Numbered from the stretch's first letter, positions 1 through 8,073 are shown. The stretch is 38,337 bases of DNA from Synergistaceae bacterium (GCA_031272035.1 JAISUO010000057.1:1-38337); one strand, 5' to 3'. Translations and numbers: made by a program. The notes: generated from the sequence alone by a model not told the origin.

Positions 1-13
1 TCGGAGTGTTGCC

Positions 14-157
14 ATGTCGGAGACTCTTCTGTCGGTACGAAAACAATACTACGATGACATCATACGCACGAACCCGACACAGGAAAAGTTCCGGGCAGGT
101 TGGTACAATCGGCTGAAAACTTTGGCTGAAAAGGTGGGGGTTGCCTCCCCGGTATAA
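14..157 (+). CDS. Small hypothetical protein, possibly phage-derived
   Basis: A 47-residue frame beginning MSETLLSVRKQYYDD and ending in VGVASPV. GGAG lies 7 nt before the ATG, so this start is reasonable, but the frame is open to the window edge and a longer protein cannot be excluded. It is hydrophilic with several Lys/Arg and aromatic residues, and has no signal peptide or membrane segment. I do not recognise the family. It sits 24 nt before another tiny gene on the same strand, the packing seen in late phage or integrated-element regions. Function unknown. Confidence 0.5.
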   Translation: MSETLLSVRKQYYDDIIRTNPTQEKFRAGWYNRLKTLAEKVGVASPV

Positions 158-181
158 GGCCGAGCGAGGAAGGTGATACAC

Positions 182-373
182 ATGTACGATGGGCGAAGTC
201 GATTTCGGGAACCATCGTTCGATGCGCTGCAATGCCAGATCGACGAAGCATTCGATAAAATCCGTGAACTGCGGCAATCCATGGACGACTTTAACGACAA
301 GAATGTCGTCCCCAATATGTCGGAAAAATTGCAGATTCTTTCGGAACGGATCAACGAGAACAAAAAATGCTAG
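182..373 (+). CDS. Small acidic helical hypothetical protein, possibly phage-derived
   Basis: 63 residues, MYDGRSRFREPS to INENKKC. The ATG at 182 follows a strong purine-rich site (AGGAAGGTGA) at normal distance; an in-frame GTG at 173 is inside that site and less likely. The middle (about residues 14-60) has heptad-like hydrophobic spacing and many charged residues, suggesting a short coiled coil. Its stop lies inside the next gene, which starts 7 nt earlier, so the two are probably translationally coupled. No family recognised. Confidence 0.55.
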   Translation: MYDGRSRFREPSFDALQCQIDEAFDKIRELRQSMDDFNDKNVVPNMSEKLQILSERINENKKC

Positions 374-516
374 AGGAGCACATCAAGATCGATCCGCCGG
401 CAAGCATCTGGCTGTCCGGAAAAGTGATGATCGTTCTGGCGGCCGCAGCCGCGATCATCGGGGCTGCCTGGGTGCAGGCATATATCGTGCCGCTTTTCGT
501 CCGCCCGCATCCATAA
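367..516 (+). CDS. Small single-span membrane protein, holin-like in size
   Basis: 49 residues. A short cytoplasm-like N-terminus (MLEEHIKIDPPASIW) is followed by one hydrophobic segment around residues 20-45, rich in Ala/Ile/Val, and a short basic tail. The ATG overlaps the last 7 nt of the preceding gene, typical of phage late genes. Size and topology would suit a small holin or a spanin-like or membrane-anchor protein, but that is inference from shape and context only; I recognise no family motif. Confidence 0.5.
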   Translation: MLEEHIKIDPPASIWLSGKVMIVLAAAAAIIGAAWVQAYIVPLFVRPHP

Positions 517-534
517 GTCGGACAGGAGTAATCA

Positions 535-632
535 GTTACAATGGTAAAAGGGAAACTCAGAGTGTCGGTTCCATCTCATCCCAAAGACGCAGCAACCTGA
601 CATCAAAAAAATTTGTTACAAGGGTGTTACAA
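535..632 (+). repeat. Three GTTACAA copies near tRNA-Val
   Basis: GTTACAA occurs at 535-541, 615-621 and 626-632; the last two are 11 nt apart. They lie between the phage-like small genes and the 3' end of tRNA-Val. Closely spaced direct repeats next to a tRNA 3' end can be arm-type integrase sites, but no integrase gene is in the window, so this role is speculative. Confidence 0.4.
541..600 (+). CDS. Very short frame, possible truncated gene start
   Basis: A 19-codon frame (MVKGKLRVSVPSHPKDAAT) with AGGAG about 11 nt upstream of the ATG. It may be the 5' end of a gene lost when the mobile element decayed or was cut at its boundary, or it may be chance. It lies between the tiny membrane-protein gene and the tRNA terminator. 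No assignable function; low confidence. Confidence 0.2.
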   Translation: MVKGKLRVSVPSHPKDAAT

Positions 633-643
633 TGAAAATAAAA

Positions 644-673
644 AAGGGTTCAGGAGAAATCTCCTGAACCCTT
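644..673 (-). terminator. Intrinsic terminator of tRNA-Val
   Basis: A near-perfect hairpin with arms 644-657 and 660-673 (core GGGTTCAGGAGA). On the minus strand it is followed by a U-rich run (complement of the A-rich 634-645). It begins 9 nt beyond the CCA end of the minus-strand tRNA-Val. Plus-strand T-richness after 673 is weak, so it acts mainly on the minus strand. Confidence 0.8.
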
Positions 674-682
674 GATTTTACT

Positions 683-757
683 TGGTGGGTGATAGAGGAA
701 TTGAACCTCTGACCTCTTCCGTGTCAAGGAAGCGTTCTACCTCTGAACTAACCACCC
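683..757 (-). tRNA. tRNA-Val (anticodon GAC)
   Basis: 75 nt including an encoded CCA. The acceptor arms GGGTGGT and ATCACCC pair (one G-U), the D arm is GTTC/GAAC, the anticodon stem is CTTCC/GGAAG with loop TTGACAC giving anticodon GAC, and the T arm is AGAGG/CCTCT with loop TTCAATT. It reads GUC and GUU. It has its own promoter and terminator, so it is a monocistronic transcript. Phage-like genes lie beyond its 3' end. Confidence 0.95.
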
Positions 758-781
758 TCCTGCTGAAAAACAAACAAGAGA

Positions 782-809
782 ATTATAGCAGTTAAGCCGT
801 TTTTGTCAA
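782..809 (-). promoter_or_regulatory. Sigma-70-type promoter of tRNA-Val
   Basis: Read on the minus strand: TTGACA (804-809), 16-nt spacer, TATAAT (782-787), both consensus. The TG just upstream of the -10 makes an extended -10. Transcription would start near 775, leaving a leader of about 18 nt before the tRNA. Confidence 0.85.
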
Positions 810-955
810 CGACGGTCGGGTCACGGTATCACGGGCAGGGGGCGGCGGAGTGCTCGACAGAGGCGCGGACGGCGGGCGTCTTTGCGTCCCTTTCTCTCTC
901 CGGCGCTGTCGGTTTCGAATATCCGACATAATAAGCTTTTTCATAAAAATAAAAT

Positions 956-1969
956 TTACCGGCCACTCTTTTCCCCCATCAGATATTCTCGAAGCTCGGA
1001 GGGGATGGGGAGGGTGAAGCGCATGGGTTTCCGGGTGATGGGATGGGTGAAGGCCAGTCTCCAGGAGTGCAGAAAAACCCGTTCGGCTCCTGAGGGCGTT
1101 CGCAAAATCTCTTTTCCTCCATAGAGGGAGTCCCCCACGAGAGGGTGCCCCGCCGCGGCCATGTGGACGCGAATCTGATGGGTGCGTCCCGTAAGGAGGT
1201 CGCACAAAACCAGAGCGTATCCGGAGGCGTTCCACAGGACGCGGTATTCGGTGGCCGAGGGACGACCTCCCTCGATGACGGCCATTTTCAGGCGATTTTG
1301 AGGATGTCGTCCGATGGGGCCTTCGAGGATTCCTGACTTCCGGTCGAAGTTTCCGTGAGCGAGCGCCAGATATTTTTTTTCGATGGACCTCGTTCGAAAA
1401 TCCGTTTGCAAGAGCTCCATCGTTTTTTGTTCGCGGGCGATCAGCATGAGGCCGGAGGTGGTGGCATCCAGGCGGTGGACGATTCCCGGCCGGCGAACGT
1501 TGTTGAAGGGGCCCAGGTCGGCATAACGCCACAAAAGCCCGTGAACCAGGGTTCCCCGCCGGTGTCCCGGGGCCGGATGCACCACAAGCCCGGCCGGTTT
1601 GTTCACAACCAGAAGCCATTGGTCCTCGTGGATGACGTCGAAGGGGACGTTTTCCGGTTCAATTTCCAGAAGTTCGGGAGGCGGCATGAGGACGACGAAG
1701 GTTTCCGGCGAGGTCAGGAGCCGTGAAGGTTTCAGCTTTCCCTTCGAGCCTTCCGGAGCCTCCGCTGCGGGGCGGGAGCTTCGGACGCGGCCCTCTTTCA
1801 GGAGTTTCTGAGCGAAGGATCGGGTGATGCCCAGCGTTCGGGACAAAAAGACATCGAGGCGTGACCCGTCCGGATCGGCCTCGATGTGTTCGACACGTTC
1901 ATATTCGATCTCGTCGTCGCCGTCGAAATCTTTGTCTGCGGAAGGGTTTTCCTCAGGTTTCGGCGTCAA
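956..1969 (-). CDS. rluD: Large-subunit rRNA pseudouridine synthase, RluA/RluD family
   Basis: Isomerises uridine to pseudouridine in structured RNA, most likely 23S rRNA helix 69 if it is true RluD. An acidic N-terminal leader of about 30 residues is followed by an S4 RNA-binding domain (GSRLDVFLSRTLG region, then LLKEGRVR) and the catalytic domain with HRLDATTSGL; the Asp of HRLD is the family nucleophile. The GRTHQIRVHMA and HPLVGDSLYGG motifs follow. I place the start at TTG 1969, giving 337 residues: GGAGG lies 4 nt upstream and the TTG overlaps the ileS stop as TTGA. A longer ATG-started version would extend into ileS and lacks a ribosome site. Co-transcribed with ileS. RluA-subfamily specificity (RluC versus RluD) cannot be settled from motifs. 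Confidence 0.88.
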   Translation of the reverse strand: MTPKPEENPSADKDFDGDDEIEYERVEHIEADPDGSRLDVFLSRTLGITRSFAQKLLKEGRVRSSRPAAEAPEGSKGKLKPSRLLTSPETFVVLMPPPELLEIEPENVPFDVIHEDQWLLVVNKPAGLVVHPAPGHRRGTLVHGLLWRYADLGPFNNVRRPGIVHRLDATTSGLMLIAREQKTMELLQTDFRTRSIEKKYLALAHGNFDRKSGILEGPIGRHPQNRLKMAVIEGGRPSATEYRVLWNASGYALVLCDLLTGRTHQIRVHMAAAGHPLVGDSLYGGKEILRTPSGAERVFLHSWRLAFTHPITRKPMRFTLPIPSELREYLMGEKSGR

Positions 1970-4791
1970 CGGGCCTCCAGCACCTTCGCGCATCGGGGGC
2001 AAAGACCGTCGTTGACCGGAGTTTCGGTGTACTTCCAGCACCTGGGGCACCGGGAGCCGGAGGTGAAGGCCGCGGCCAGCTCGTAACTCGTCTCCTCGTC
2101 CCGGAACGTCTTTTCGAGGTCAGGCGCGTCCGTCCACTCGAACTTCGAGACGATGGCGATGTCCGCCATTTCGTCGAGGGTGAAGGCTTTTTCAACCTCG
2201 GCCAGGGCTTCAGTTCTTCGAACCTGAACGCGGGCCTCCAGAGAAGTTCCGATGGTTTTGGCTGCTCGCAGTTCTTCCAAAAGACGGCTGATGGCACCGC
2301 GCAGACTCAAAACTCTGTCCCACAGGGTGTCCAGGGACTCGTCGATCAGGGTTTTATTTGGTTTGGGAAAATCGCTCAAAAAGACGCTTTCCGGAAGAGC
2401 GGGGTCAATCGTCCGCATTTCCTGCCAGATTTCCTCGGCGGTGAAGCTGAGGATCGGCGCCAGCATCCGCGTGACGGCGGAAAGCGTTTCCCACATGGCG
2501 GTCTGGGCGCTGCGGCGCGTCAGGGAATCTTCCGCCTCCACGTAAAGACGGTCCTTGCTGACGTCGAGGTAGAAGGAGCTCAGCTCGGTGACGCAGAAGG
2601 AGTGAATCGCGTAGGTGGGCAGGTGGTACTCGTAGTTTTCGAAGGCCTCTCCCGCGCGTTCGATCACGCGGTTCAGGCGGCTCAGAATCCATCTATCCAT
2701 GGGCAGCAGTTTGTCCGTGGGCACGGAGTGTTTTTTCGGGTCGAAGCCATGCAGATTTCCCAGAAGGAAGCGCGCCGTGTTTCGAATGCGGCGGTACGTC
2801 TCCGAGAGGGACCGCATGATATTGGTGGAAATACGGACGTCGTTGCGATAGTCGGTGGAGGCGACCCAGAGGCGCAGAATATCCGCGCCGTATTCGCTGA
2901 CGATCTCCTGGGGATAGACGCTGTTGCCGAGGGATTTGGACATCTTGCGGCCTTCCCCGTCCAGGATGAACCCGTGGGTCAGAACCTGGCGATAGGGCGC
3001 GTGGTCCTTCACGGCCACCGCGGCCAGCAGGGAGGACTGGAACCACCCGCGGTGCTGGTCGCTGCCCTCCAGATAAATTTCCGTGGGCCACTCATGTCCT
3101 TCCCAGGTGTTCAGGACGGCGAAATGCGATGTTCCGGAGTCGAACCAGACATCAAGGATATTGCTGTCCTTGGAGACGTTGTGAGAGCCGCAGGCGTCGC
3201 AGACGGCCAGAGAACCGAAAAGCGCCTCGGGGGTCTGATCTTTGTCCCACCATATGGAACAGCCTTCGGGAGCGTTTTTCACCTTTTCCGCGAAAATTCG
3301 AATACGCTGGGACGTCAGGGAATGCTGCCCGCAGTCTCCGCATTTCAGCGCGGGGATGGGAACGCCCCAAACCCGCTGGCGGCTGAGACACCAGTCGGAG
3401 CGGTCTCTCACCATGTTGTAGATGCGATCATGACCCCATTCGGGGATCCAGCGCACTTCGTTGTCGATGACCTCCAGCGCCCGCTCCCGAAACTTCGACA
3501 CGGCGATGAACCACTGTTCCGTGGCGCGGAAGATGACGGGCTTTTTGCAGCGCCAGCAGTGGGGATAGCTGTGCATGATCGATCCGCTGCCCAGAAGGCG
3601 TCCTCGTTCTTCAATCAGGGCCAGCGCTTTTTTCCCTCCGGAATGAATGTCCATTCCCCCCAGAAGCGGGGTGTTTTTGAGGTAGTATCCGGCGTCGTCC
3701 ACGGGATTGTAGACGTCGATGCCGTATTTGACCCCGCTTTCGAAGTCTTCCGTGCCGTGCCCGGGAGCCGTGTGAACGCAGCCCGTGCCGGAATCCAGCA
3801 TGATATAGTCGGCCAGAATCAGCGGAATCTTCCGATCGTCGTAAAAAGGATGGATGGAGATCAGTCCCTCCAGTTCGGCGCCCTTGGCGGTGGCCAGCGG
3901 CGCGCCGAGAGCGATCCCCGTTTCCTTTGCCACGGCGTCTTTCAGCTCCGCGGCCAGAAGAAAGACCCTTTCGTTTGCCCCATCTGCTCCGTTTGCCTCG
4001 TAAAAACCGTATTCATAGTGAGGATGCAGCGCCACCGCCATGCTTGCCGCCAGGGTCCAGGGCGTGGTCGTCCAGATGACCACGTAAACGTCCTTTCCGG
4101 CGAGCGCGGGGTATTTTTGCGCCGCCTCCGGCATGGGGTAAGCCACGTAAACGGAGGGCGACGGTTCATCCTCATACTCGATTTCTCCCGTGGCCAGGGC
4201 CGTCTGACAGTCGATGCACCAGTAAACGGGCTTCAGACCGCGGTAAACCAGATCTCTGTCCACCATGTCGGCAAAGGCGTTCAGCTCTATGGCCTCGTAG
4301 CTCGGCTTCAGGGTGATGTAAGGGTTGTCCCACTCTCCGAACACGCCCAGACGTTTGAACTCCTCGGTCTGCACTCCGATGAACCGGGTGGCGAACTCGG
4401 TGCATTTTTTGCGGAGCAGAACGGGATCCGCGGCTTCCTTGGAGAGGTTCTCATCCTTCAGAACACGAAGCTCAATGGGCAGCCCGTGGGTGTCGTACCC
4501 CGGTACGAAAGGCGCGTAATGTCCGCTCATCAGCCTGTATTTCGGGATGAAGTCCTTGAGGATTTTGTTGAAGGCGGTTCCGATATGTATGTTTGCGTTG
4601 GCGTAGGGCGGTCCGTCGTGAAGAATGAATTTCTTTGCCCCTTTGCGCCGGGCCACCGCCTTGTGATACGTGTCGTGTTCCTGCCAGAACTTCAGGAATT
4701 CGGGTTCTCGCTTCGCAAGGTTCGCCCTCATCGGAAAGTTCGTGACGGGAAGGTTCAGCGTATCTTTGTAATCTTTGCTTTCTTTACACAT
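1966..4791 (-). CDS. ileS: Isoleucyl-tRNA synthetase
   Basis: Charges tRNA-Ile with isoleucine in the cytoplasm. 941 residues from ATG 4791 (MCKESKDYKDTLNLP), the usual length for bacterial class I IleRS. An upstream in-frame ATG at 4833 would add 14 non-conserved residues; the chosen one has a GAGGGGG-like site. Visible are the class I signature region GPPYANANIHIGT (residues 61-73; HIGT in place of HIGH), the CP1 editing domain with TTTPWT, KMSKS at about 616-620, and a C-terminal zinc finger with two CPRC pairs. Divergent from yebC across a 228-nt gap. I see no T-box leader and no convincing minus-strand promoter. Confidence 0.96.
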   Translation of the reverse strand: MCKESKDYKDTLNLPVTNFPMRANLAKREPEFLKFWQEHDTYHKAVARRKGAKKFILHDGPPYANANIHIGTAFNKILKDFIPKYRLMSGHYAPFVPGYDTHGLPIELRVLKDENLSKEAADPVLLRKKCTEFATRFIGVQTEEFKRLGVFGEWDNPYITLKPSYEAIELNAFADMVDRDLVYRGLKPVYWCIDCQTALATGEIEYEDEPSPSVYVAYPMPEAAQKYPALAGKDVYVVIWTTTPWTLAASMAVALHPHYEYGFYEANGADGANERVFLLAAELKDAVAKETGIALGAPLATAKGAELEGLISIHPFYDDRKIPLILADYIMLDSGTGCVHTAPGHGTEDFESGVKYGIDVYNPVDDAGYYLKNTPLLGGMDIHSGGKKALALIEERGRLLGSGSIMHSYPHCWRCKKPVIFRATEQWFIAVSKFRERALEVIDNEVRWIPEWGHDRIYNMVRDRSDWCLSRQRVWGVPIPALKCGDCGQHSLTSQRIRIFAEKVKNAPEGCSIWWDKDQTPEALFGSLAVCDACGSHNVSKDSNILDVWFDSGTSHFAVLNTWEGHEWPTEIYLEGSDQHRGWFQSSLLAAVAVKDHAPYRQVLTHGFILDGEGRKMSKSLGNSVYPQEIVSEYGADILRLWVASTDYRNDVRISTNIMRSLSETYRRIRNTARFLLGNLHGFDPKKHSVPTDKLLPMDRWILSRLNRVIERAGEAFENYEYHLPTYAIHSFCVTELSSFYLDVSKDRLYVEAEDSLTRRSAQTAMWETLSAVTRMLAPILSFTAEEIWQEMRTIDPALPESVFLSDFPKPNKTLIDESLDTLWDRVLSLRGAISRLLEELRAAKTIGTSLEARVQVRRTEALAEVEKAFTLDEMADIAIVSKFEWTDAPDLEKTFRDEETSYELAAAFTSGSRCPRCWKYTETPVNDGLCPRCAKVLEAR

Positions 4792-4932
4792 TAACCCCGC
4801 CCCCTCGGCTTTAAAAAACGCGCTTTGCGCCACCGCGCGATGAAAATACGTGACAATTGCGTAATACTACCATAAAAGACCGGGAGCGTATACTGCGTAT
4901 GAACGCGGAACGAGAGTTTCGCCGGTTCGGGC

Positions 4933-4966
4933 CGGAGGAATTCGTCGATCGGAGGAATCCGTCGGT
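4933..4966 (+). repeat. 17-nt tandem duplication between ileS and yebC
   Basis: Two adjacent 17-nt units, 4933-4949 and 4950-4966, both starting CGGAGGAAT and differing at two positions. They lie in the divergent promoter region. This is one of several period 13-17 duplications in the window's spacers. Confidence 0.8.
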
Positions 4967-4981
4967 CGTCGATTTATCGGT

Positions 4982-4987
4982 TATAAT
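4982..4987 (+). promoter_or_regulatory. Possible -10 element for yebC-ruvCAB
   Basis: TATAAT stands 32 nt before the yebC start codon, a sensible leader length. I cannot find a good -35 at 16-18 nt upstream (the sequence there is GTCGGT/TCGGTC-like), so this is only a partial promoter match. Confidence 0.4.
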
Positions 4988-5019
4988 AAGGAAATAATTT
5001 CTGCTATGAGGTGATTTTT

Positions 5020-5772
5020 TTGTCAGGACATTCCAAATGGGCGAACATCAAGCACAGAAAGGCAGCGCAGGATGCCCGGCGGGGCAATCTTTTCCAGAAG
5101 CTGGTCCGGGCGATTATCGTGGCAGCCAAGGAAGGCGGCGGGGATCCGGCGATGAACATGCGCCTGAAGACGGCCATCGACCGGGCCAAGGCGGTGAGCG
5201 TCCCCATGGACAACATTATTCGGGGAATCAAGAGAGGAACCGGCGAAATCGAGGGAGCGGCCTACGAGGAACTGACCTACGAAGCCTACGGCCCGGGAGG
5301 TACGGCTCTGCTCATCGAGGTCCTGACCGACAACCGCAATCGCACGACGCCTGAAATTCGCGCGCTGCTCACGCGCAACGGCGGGCAGATGGGAGAAGCG
5401 GGCAGCGTCGCCTGGATGTTCGACCGCAGGGGGGTCATCGAGGTCAAAGGGAAGGGACTGGACGAAGACGCGCTGATGTCCTGCGGACTGGATGCGGGAA
5501 TGACCGATATGGAGCCTGCGGAGGAAGGATATACCCTGTACTGCGAGCCCTCCGATCTGAACACGCTGCAGATGGCTCTCGAGAAGGCAAAATACGCGGT
5601 GGAAAGCGCCGAAACCCCCATGGTGGCAAAAACACCGGTGGAGATCACCGACGTGGACGTAGCGCGAAAGATCATCCGTCTGGTGGACGCTTTGGAGGAG
5701 CAGGACGACACGCAGAACGTCTACCCCAACTTCGACATTCCGGACGAGGTCGCCGCGCAGATCGAGGAATAG
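5020..5772 (+). CDS. yebC: YebC/PmpR/TACO1-family protein
   Basis: Cytoplasmic protein of a conserved family described as transcriptional regulators (PmpR) and, for TACO1 and some bacterial members, as helpers of ribosomes at difficult peptide sequences. 250 residues. The family start SGHSKWANIKHRKAAQD is read from TTG 5020, directly after the very strong site GAGGTGAT; the GTG at 5011 is inside that site. Family features include GTGEIEGAAYEELTYEAYGPGG and the acidic C-terminus with YPNFDIP. It is the first gene of yebC-ruvC-ruvA-ruvB, an arrangement also seen in proteobacteria. RuvC starts one base after its stop. Confidence 0.93.
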   Translation: MSGHSKWANIKHRKAAQDARRGNLFQKLVRAIIVAAKEGGGDPAMNMRLKTAIDRAKAVSVPMDNIIRGIKRGTGEIEGAAYEELTYEAYGPGGTALLIEVLTDNRNRTTPEIRALLTRNGGQMGEAGSVAWMFDRRGVIEVKGKGLDEDALMSCGLDAGMTDMEPAEEGYTLYCEPSDLNTLQMALEKAKYAVESAETPMVAKTPVEITDVDVARKIIRLVDALEEQDDTQNVYPNFDIPDEVAAQIEE

Positions 5773-5773
5773 C

Positions 5774-6310
5774 GTGGGATCGGGAGAGGCCGGCCTGATC
5801 TGTCTCGGTGTGGACCCTGGACTGGCGCGTATGGGTTACGGGCTGGTGCGGCAGAGAGGCTCCTCCGTTCAGGCGATTTGTTGGGGCTGTCTGGAGACAG
5901 GGCCGGAAACGCCCTTCGTTCAGCGGCTTCTTTATTTGTACGATGCTCTCGGGGAGCGGCTCGACGACTGCTCCCCGGATTTTATGTGCGTAGAGCGCCT
6001 TTTTTTCGGGCGCAACATTACGACGGCGGAGTACGTCTGGCAGGCCCGGGGAGTGGTGCTGCTGCTGGCCGCCCAAAGGAATCTGCCGGTTCTGGAGCCC
6101 AAGCCGAACCAGATCAAGATGGCCGTATGCGGAACGGGAACCGCGGACAAAACTCAGATTCAGCGCATGATTCAAAAGGTTCTGGGACTGGATGAGATCC
6201 CGAAACCGGACGACGCGGCCGATGCCCTGGCCATTGCTCTGACGGGGCTGGCCTTCTACAAACACGAAAAAACGATGGCGGCGCGACAAACGGCGGGAGG
6301 CAGGCTATGA
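5774..6310 (+). CDS. ruvC: Crossover junction endodeoxyribonuclease RuvC
   Basis: Resolves Holliday junctions by paired nicks, working with RuvAB during recombinational repair. 178 residues from GTG 5774, with GAGGA inside the end of yebC as ribosome site. The RNase H-fold metal ligands are present: Asp14 (GVDPG), Glu74 (CVERLFFG), and Asp147 plus Asp150 in the DDAADALAIA motif. FFGRN after the Glu also matches the family. Its stop overlaps the ruvA start as ATGA, indicating translational coupling. Confidence 0.95.
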   Translation: MGSGEAGLICLGVDPGLARMGYGLVRQRGSSVQAICWGCLETGPETPFVQRLLYLYDALGERLDDCSPDFMCVERLFFGRNITTAEYVWQARGVVLLLAAQRNLPVLEPKPNQIKMAVCGTGTADKTQIQRMIQKVLGLDEIPKPDDAADALAIALTGLAFYKHEKTMAARQTAGGRL

Positions 6311-6927
6311 TTCGCTCTCTTTGCGGCGAGGTTCTTTCGGTTACGGAGACGAATGTGGTTTTGGACGTGAACGGACTGGGGTTCGACATCAACGCCTCCA
6401 GAGGCGCTCTTTCTCTCTGTTCTCCGGGGGATCGGGTGCGGCTGACGGCCTGGCTTCAGATCTCGGAGGCGGGGGTCGCTCTTTTTGGGTTCGCCGATGA
6501 GGCGGAGCGGGAAATTTTTCTGAAGATCACGACGATCAAAGGGATAGGGGGGCGGACGGCCATGGCCGTTCTGAGCGTCCTCTCGGCCGAAGAGATTGTT
6601 CGCGCGGTTTCCATGGCCGATGTGGACTCCTTTGTGCGGGTGCCCGGGGTAGGGCGCAAAACGGCGGAGCGAATTTGCTTTGAGCTGAAAAACAGCCTTT
6701 CGACGCTGTCTTCTCTGACCCTGCCTCAGACGGGAGAGAAGAACGTACTGCCGGGGAATCGGGTTGTGGACACGGTAGGAGACGCGCTCCGCTCTCTGGG
6801 CTTTTCTCAGGGGGAGGCCGCGTCGGCTCTGGCTCTGGTTCGGGCCGCCCAGGGGGAAGATTACGATAAAATGGACGAAGAGAGCCTTTTGAGGGCGGCG
6901 CTGAAGGCACTGCATCGCAAACAGTGA
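6307..6927 (+). CDS. ruvA: Holliday junction branch-migration protein RuvA
   Basis: Tetrameric junction-binding subunit that loads the RuvB motor. 206 residues, normal length. An N-terminal OB-like domain (MIRSLCGEVLSV) is followed by two helix-hairpin-helix motifs, IKGIGGRTAMAVL and VPGVGRKTAERICFEL, then a linker and the small C-terminal RuvB-contact domain (VVDTVGDALRSLGFS). It overlaps ruvC by 4 nt and is followed 48 nt later by ruvB. Confidence 0.95.
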   Translation: MIRSLCGEVLSVTETNVVLDVNGLGFDINASRGALSLCSPGDRVRLTAWLQISEAGVALFGFADEAEREIFLKITTIKGIGGRTAMAVLSVLSAEEIVRAVSMADVDSFVRVPGVGRKTAERICFELKNSLSTLSSLTLPQTGEKNVLPGNRVVDTVGDALRSLGFSQGEAASALALVRAAQGEDYDKMDEESLLRAALKALHRKQ

Positions 6928-6975
6928 GACCTCGGCAGCCGGCGATTTTTCAGGTTTGACTGGAGACGCGGATTC

Positions 6976-8007
6976 ATGCAGGATGACAAGGACACTCGTT
7001 TTTTTTCTCCCCCCCGTTCTCCGGAGGATCTGGCCGTCAGGCCGACGACTCTGGACACGTTCATCGGGCAGGAGAAAGTCAGGGAAAAACTTCAGATTTA
7101 TATGCAGGCTGCGAAGGGCAGGGGAGAACCTCTCGACCACGCCCTGTTTTATGGTCCGCCGGGTCTGGGAAAAACCACGCTGGCGGGGATCATCGCGCAC
7201 GAAATGGGAGGCCAGCTCCGGACCACCACGGGCCCGGCTCTGGAGCGGACGGGCGATCTGGCCGCGATCATTTCCAATATCGAAAACAACGATGTTCTGT
7301 TCATCGACGAGATTCATCGTCTTCCGGCGCAGGTGGAGGAGGTTCTCTATCCCGCCATGGAGGATTTTTCCCTTCATCTCGTGGTGGGGAAGGGGCCGCT
7401 GGCAAGAACGATAAGCCTCTCTCTGCCCCGTTTCACCCTGTGCGGCGCCACCACCCGACTGGGGCTTCTGACGTCTCCTCTGCGGGCCCGTTTCGGCATT
7501 GTGGAACAGCTCACTCCCTATACGGACGAAGAACTGGTCCGGATCGTTCAGCGGGCCAGCGTGGCTTTCGACGTGAAAATTCTCGAAGAGGCCGCGGGGG
7601 AAATTGCCTCCCGCTCCAGGGGGACTCCCCGCGTGGCTCTGCGGCTTCTGCGACGGGTCAGAGACGTGGCCGCCGTCAGGGGGACGGGCGTTATAACGGC
7701 GGAAATGGCGGATCAGGCGATGGATATGCTGGAAATCGACCCGGAGGGACTGGATGAGGGAGACCGCCGTATCCTGCGCTCAATCATCGAACTGTTCGAG
7801 GGCGGGCCGGTGGGGCTGTCCACGATCGCGGCCGCTTTGAACGAGGACCCTCAGACCATAGAGGACATCTATGAGCCCTACCTCATACAGAAGGGGTTTC
7901 TGGAGCGAACGCCCCGAGGGCGCAGGGCCACTGCCGCGGCGTATGAATATCTTGGAAAACAGCCTCCCTCCGACGGGACGATCCTGCTTCCGTTTGAAAC
8001 GCATTGA
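6976..8007 (+). CDS. ruvB: Holliday junction branch-migration ATPase RuvB
   Basis: AAA+ hexameric motor that drives branch migration with RuvA. 343 residues from ATG 6976 with GGAG upstream. Walker A is GPPGLGKTT at 60-68, Walker B is FIDEIHR around 109-115, sensor 1 lies in CGATTRLG, and the arginine-finger region is [10 protein letters not shown]-terminal winged helix follows ([19 protein letters not shown] with RTPRGR). The last codons lie within the first copy of the degenerate repeat that fills the downstream spacer. Confidence 0.97.
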   Translation: MQDDKDTRFFSPPRSPEDLAVRPTTLDTFIGQEKVREKLQIYMQAAKGRGEPLDHALFYGPPGLGKTTLAGIIAHEMGGQLRTTTGPALERTGDLAAIISNIENNDVLFIDEIHRLPAQVEEVLYPAMEDFSLHLVVGKGPLARTISLSLPRFTLCGATTRLGLLTSPLRARFGIVEQLTPYTDEELVRIVQRASVAFDVKILEEAAGEIASRSRGTPRVALRLLRRVRDVAAVRGTGVITAEMADQAMDMLEIDPEGLDEGDRRILRSIIELFEGGPVGLSTIAAALNEDPQTIEDIYEPYLIQKGFLERTPRGRRATAAAYEYLGKQPPSDGTILLPFETH

Positions 8008-8073
8008 AACTTGAAACGCATTGAGGCGCAGTGACGGGCTGATTGAGACGCAGTGGCAGTTCGGGACGCGGTG
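7996..8073 (+). repeat. Five degenerate copies of an 11-nt word after ruvB
   Basis: Copies of GRRRCGCRKTG (first two GAAACGCATTG) begin at 7996, 8013, 8023, 8045 and 8063, so the spacing is irregular (17, 10, 22, 18 nt). The first overlaps the ruvB stop codon. They fill the first third of the spacer before the spoIID-like gene. Possible leftovers of repeated short duplications, or protein-binding sites. Confidence 0.6.

Noticed and set aside
792-944. 50-codon minus-strand frame between rluD and the tRNA-Val promoter
   Set aside because: Basic and Pro-rich, runs into the tRNA promoter, and has no ribosome site upstream of its ATG. Probably chance; the stretch otherwise holds nothing recognisable.
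1861-4794. Very long plus-strand open frame opposite ileS
   Set aside because: It is the antisense of a clearly identified synthetase with all motifs intact; GC-rich codon structure leaves the opposite frame open. No family resemblance.
4792-5019. T-box leader upstream of ileS
   Set aside because: No T-box sequence (TGGNACCGCG-like) and no leader long enough; only a duplicated 17-mer and a plus-strand -10 are seen.
7996-8073. CRISPR-like array after ruvB
   Set aside because: Copies are 11 nt, degenerate and irregularly spaced at 10-22 nt; no cas genes in the window.
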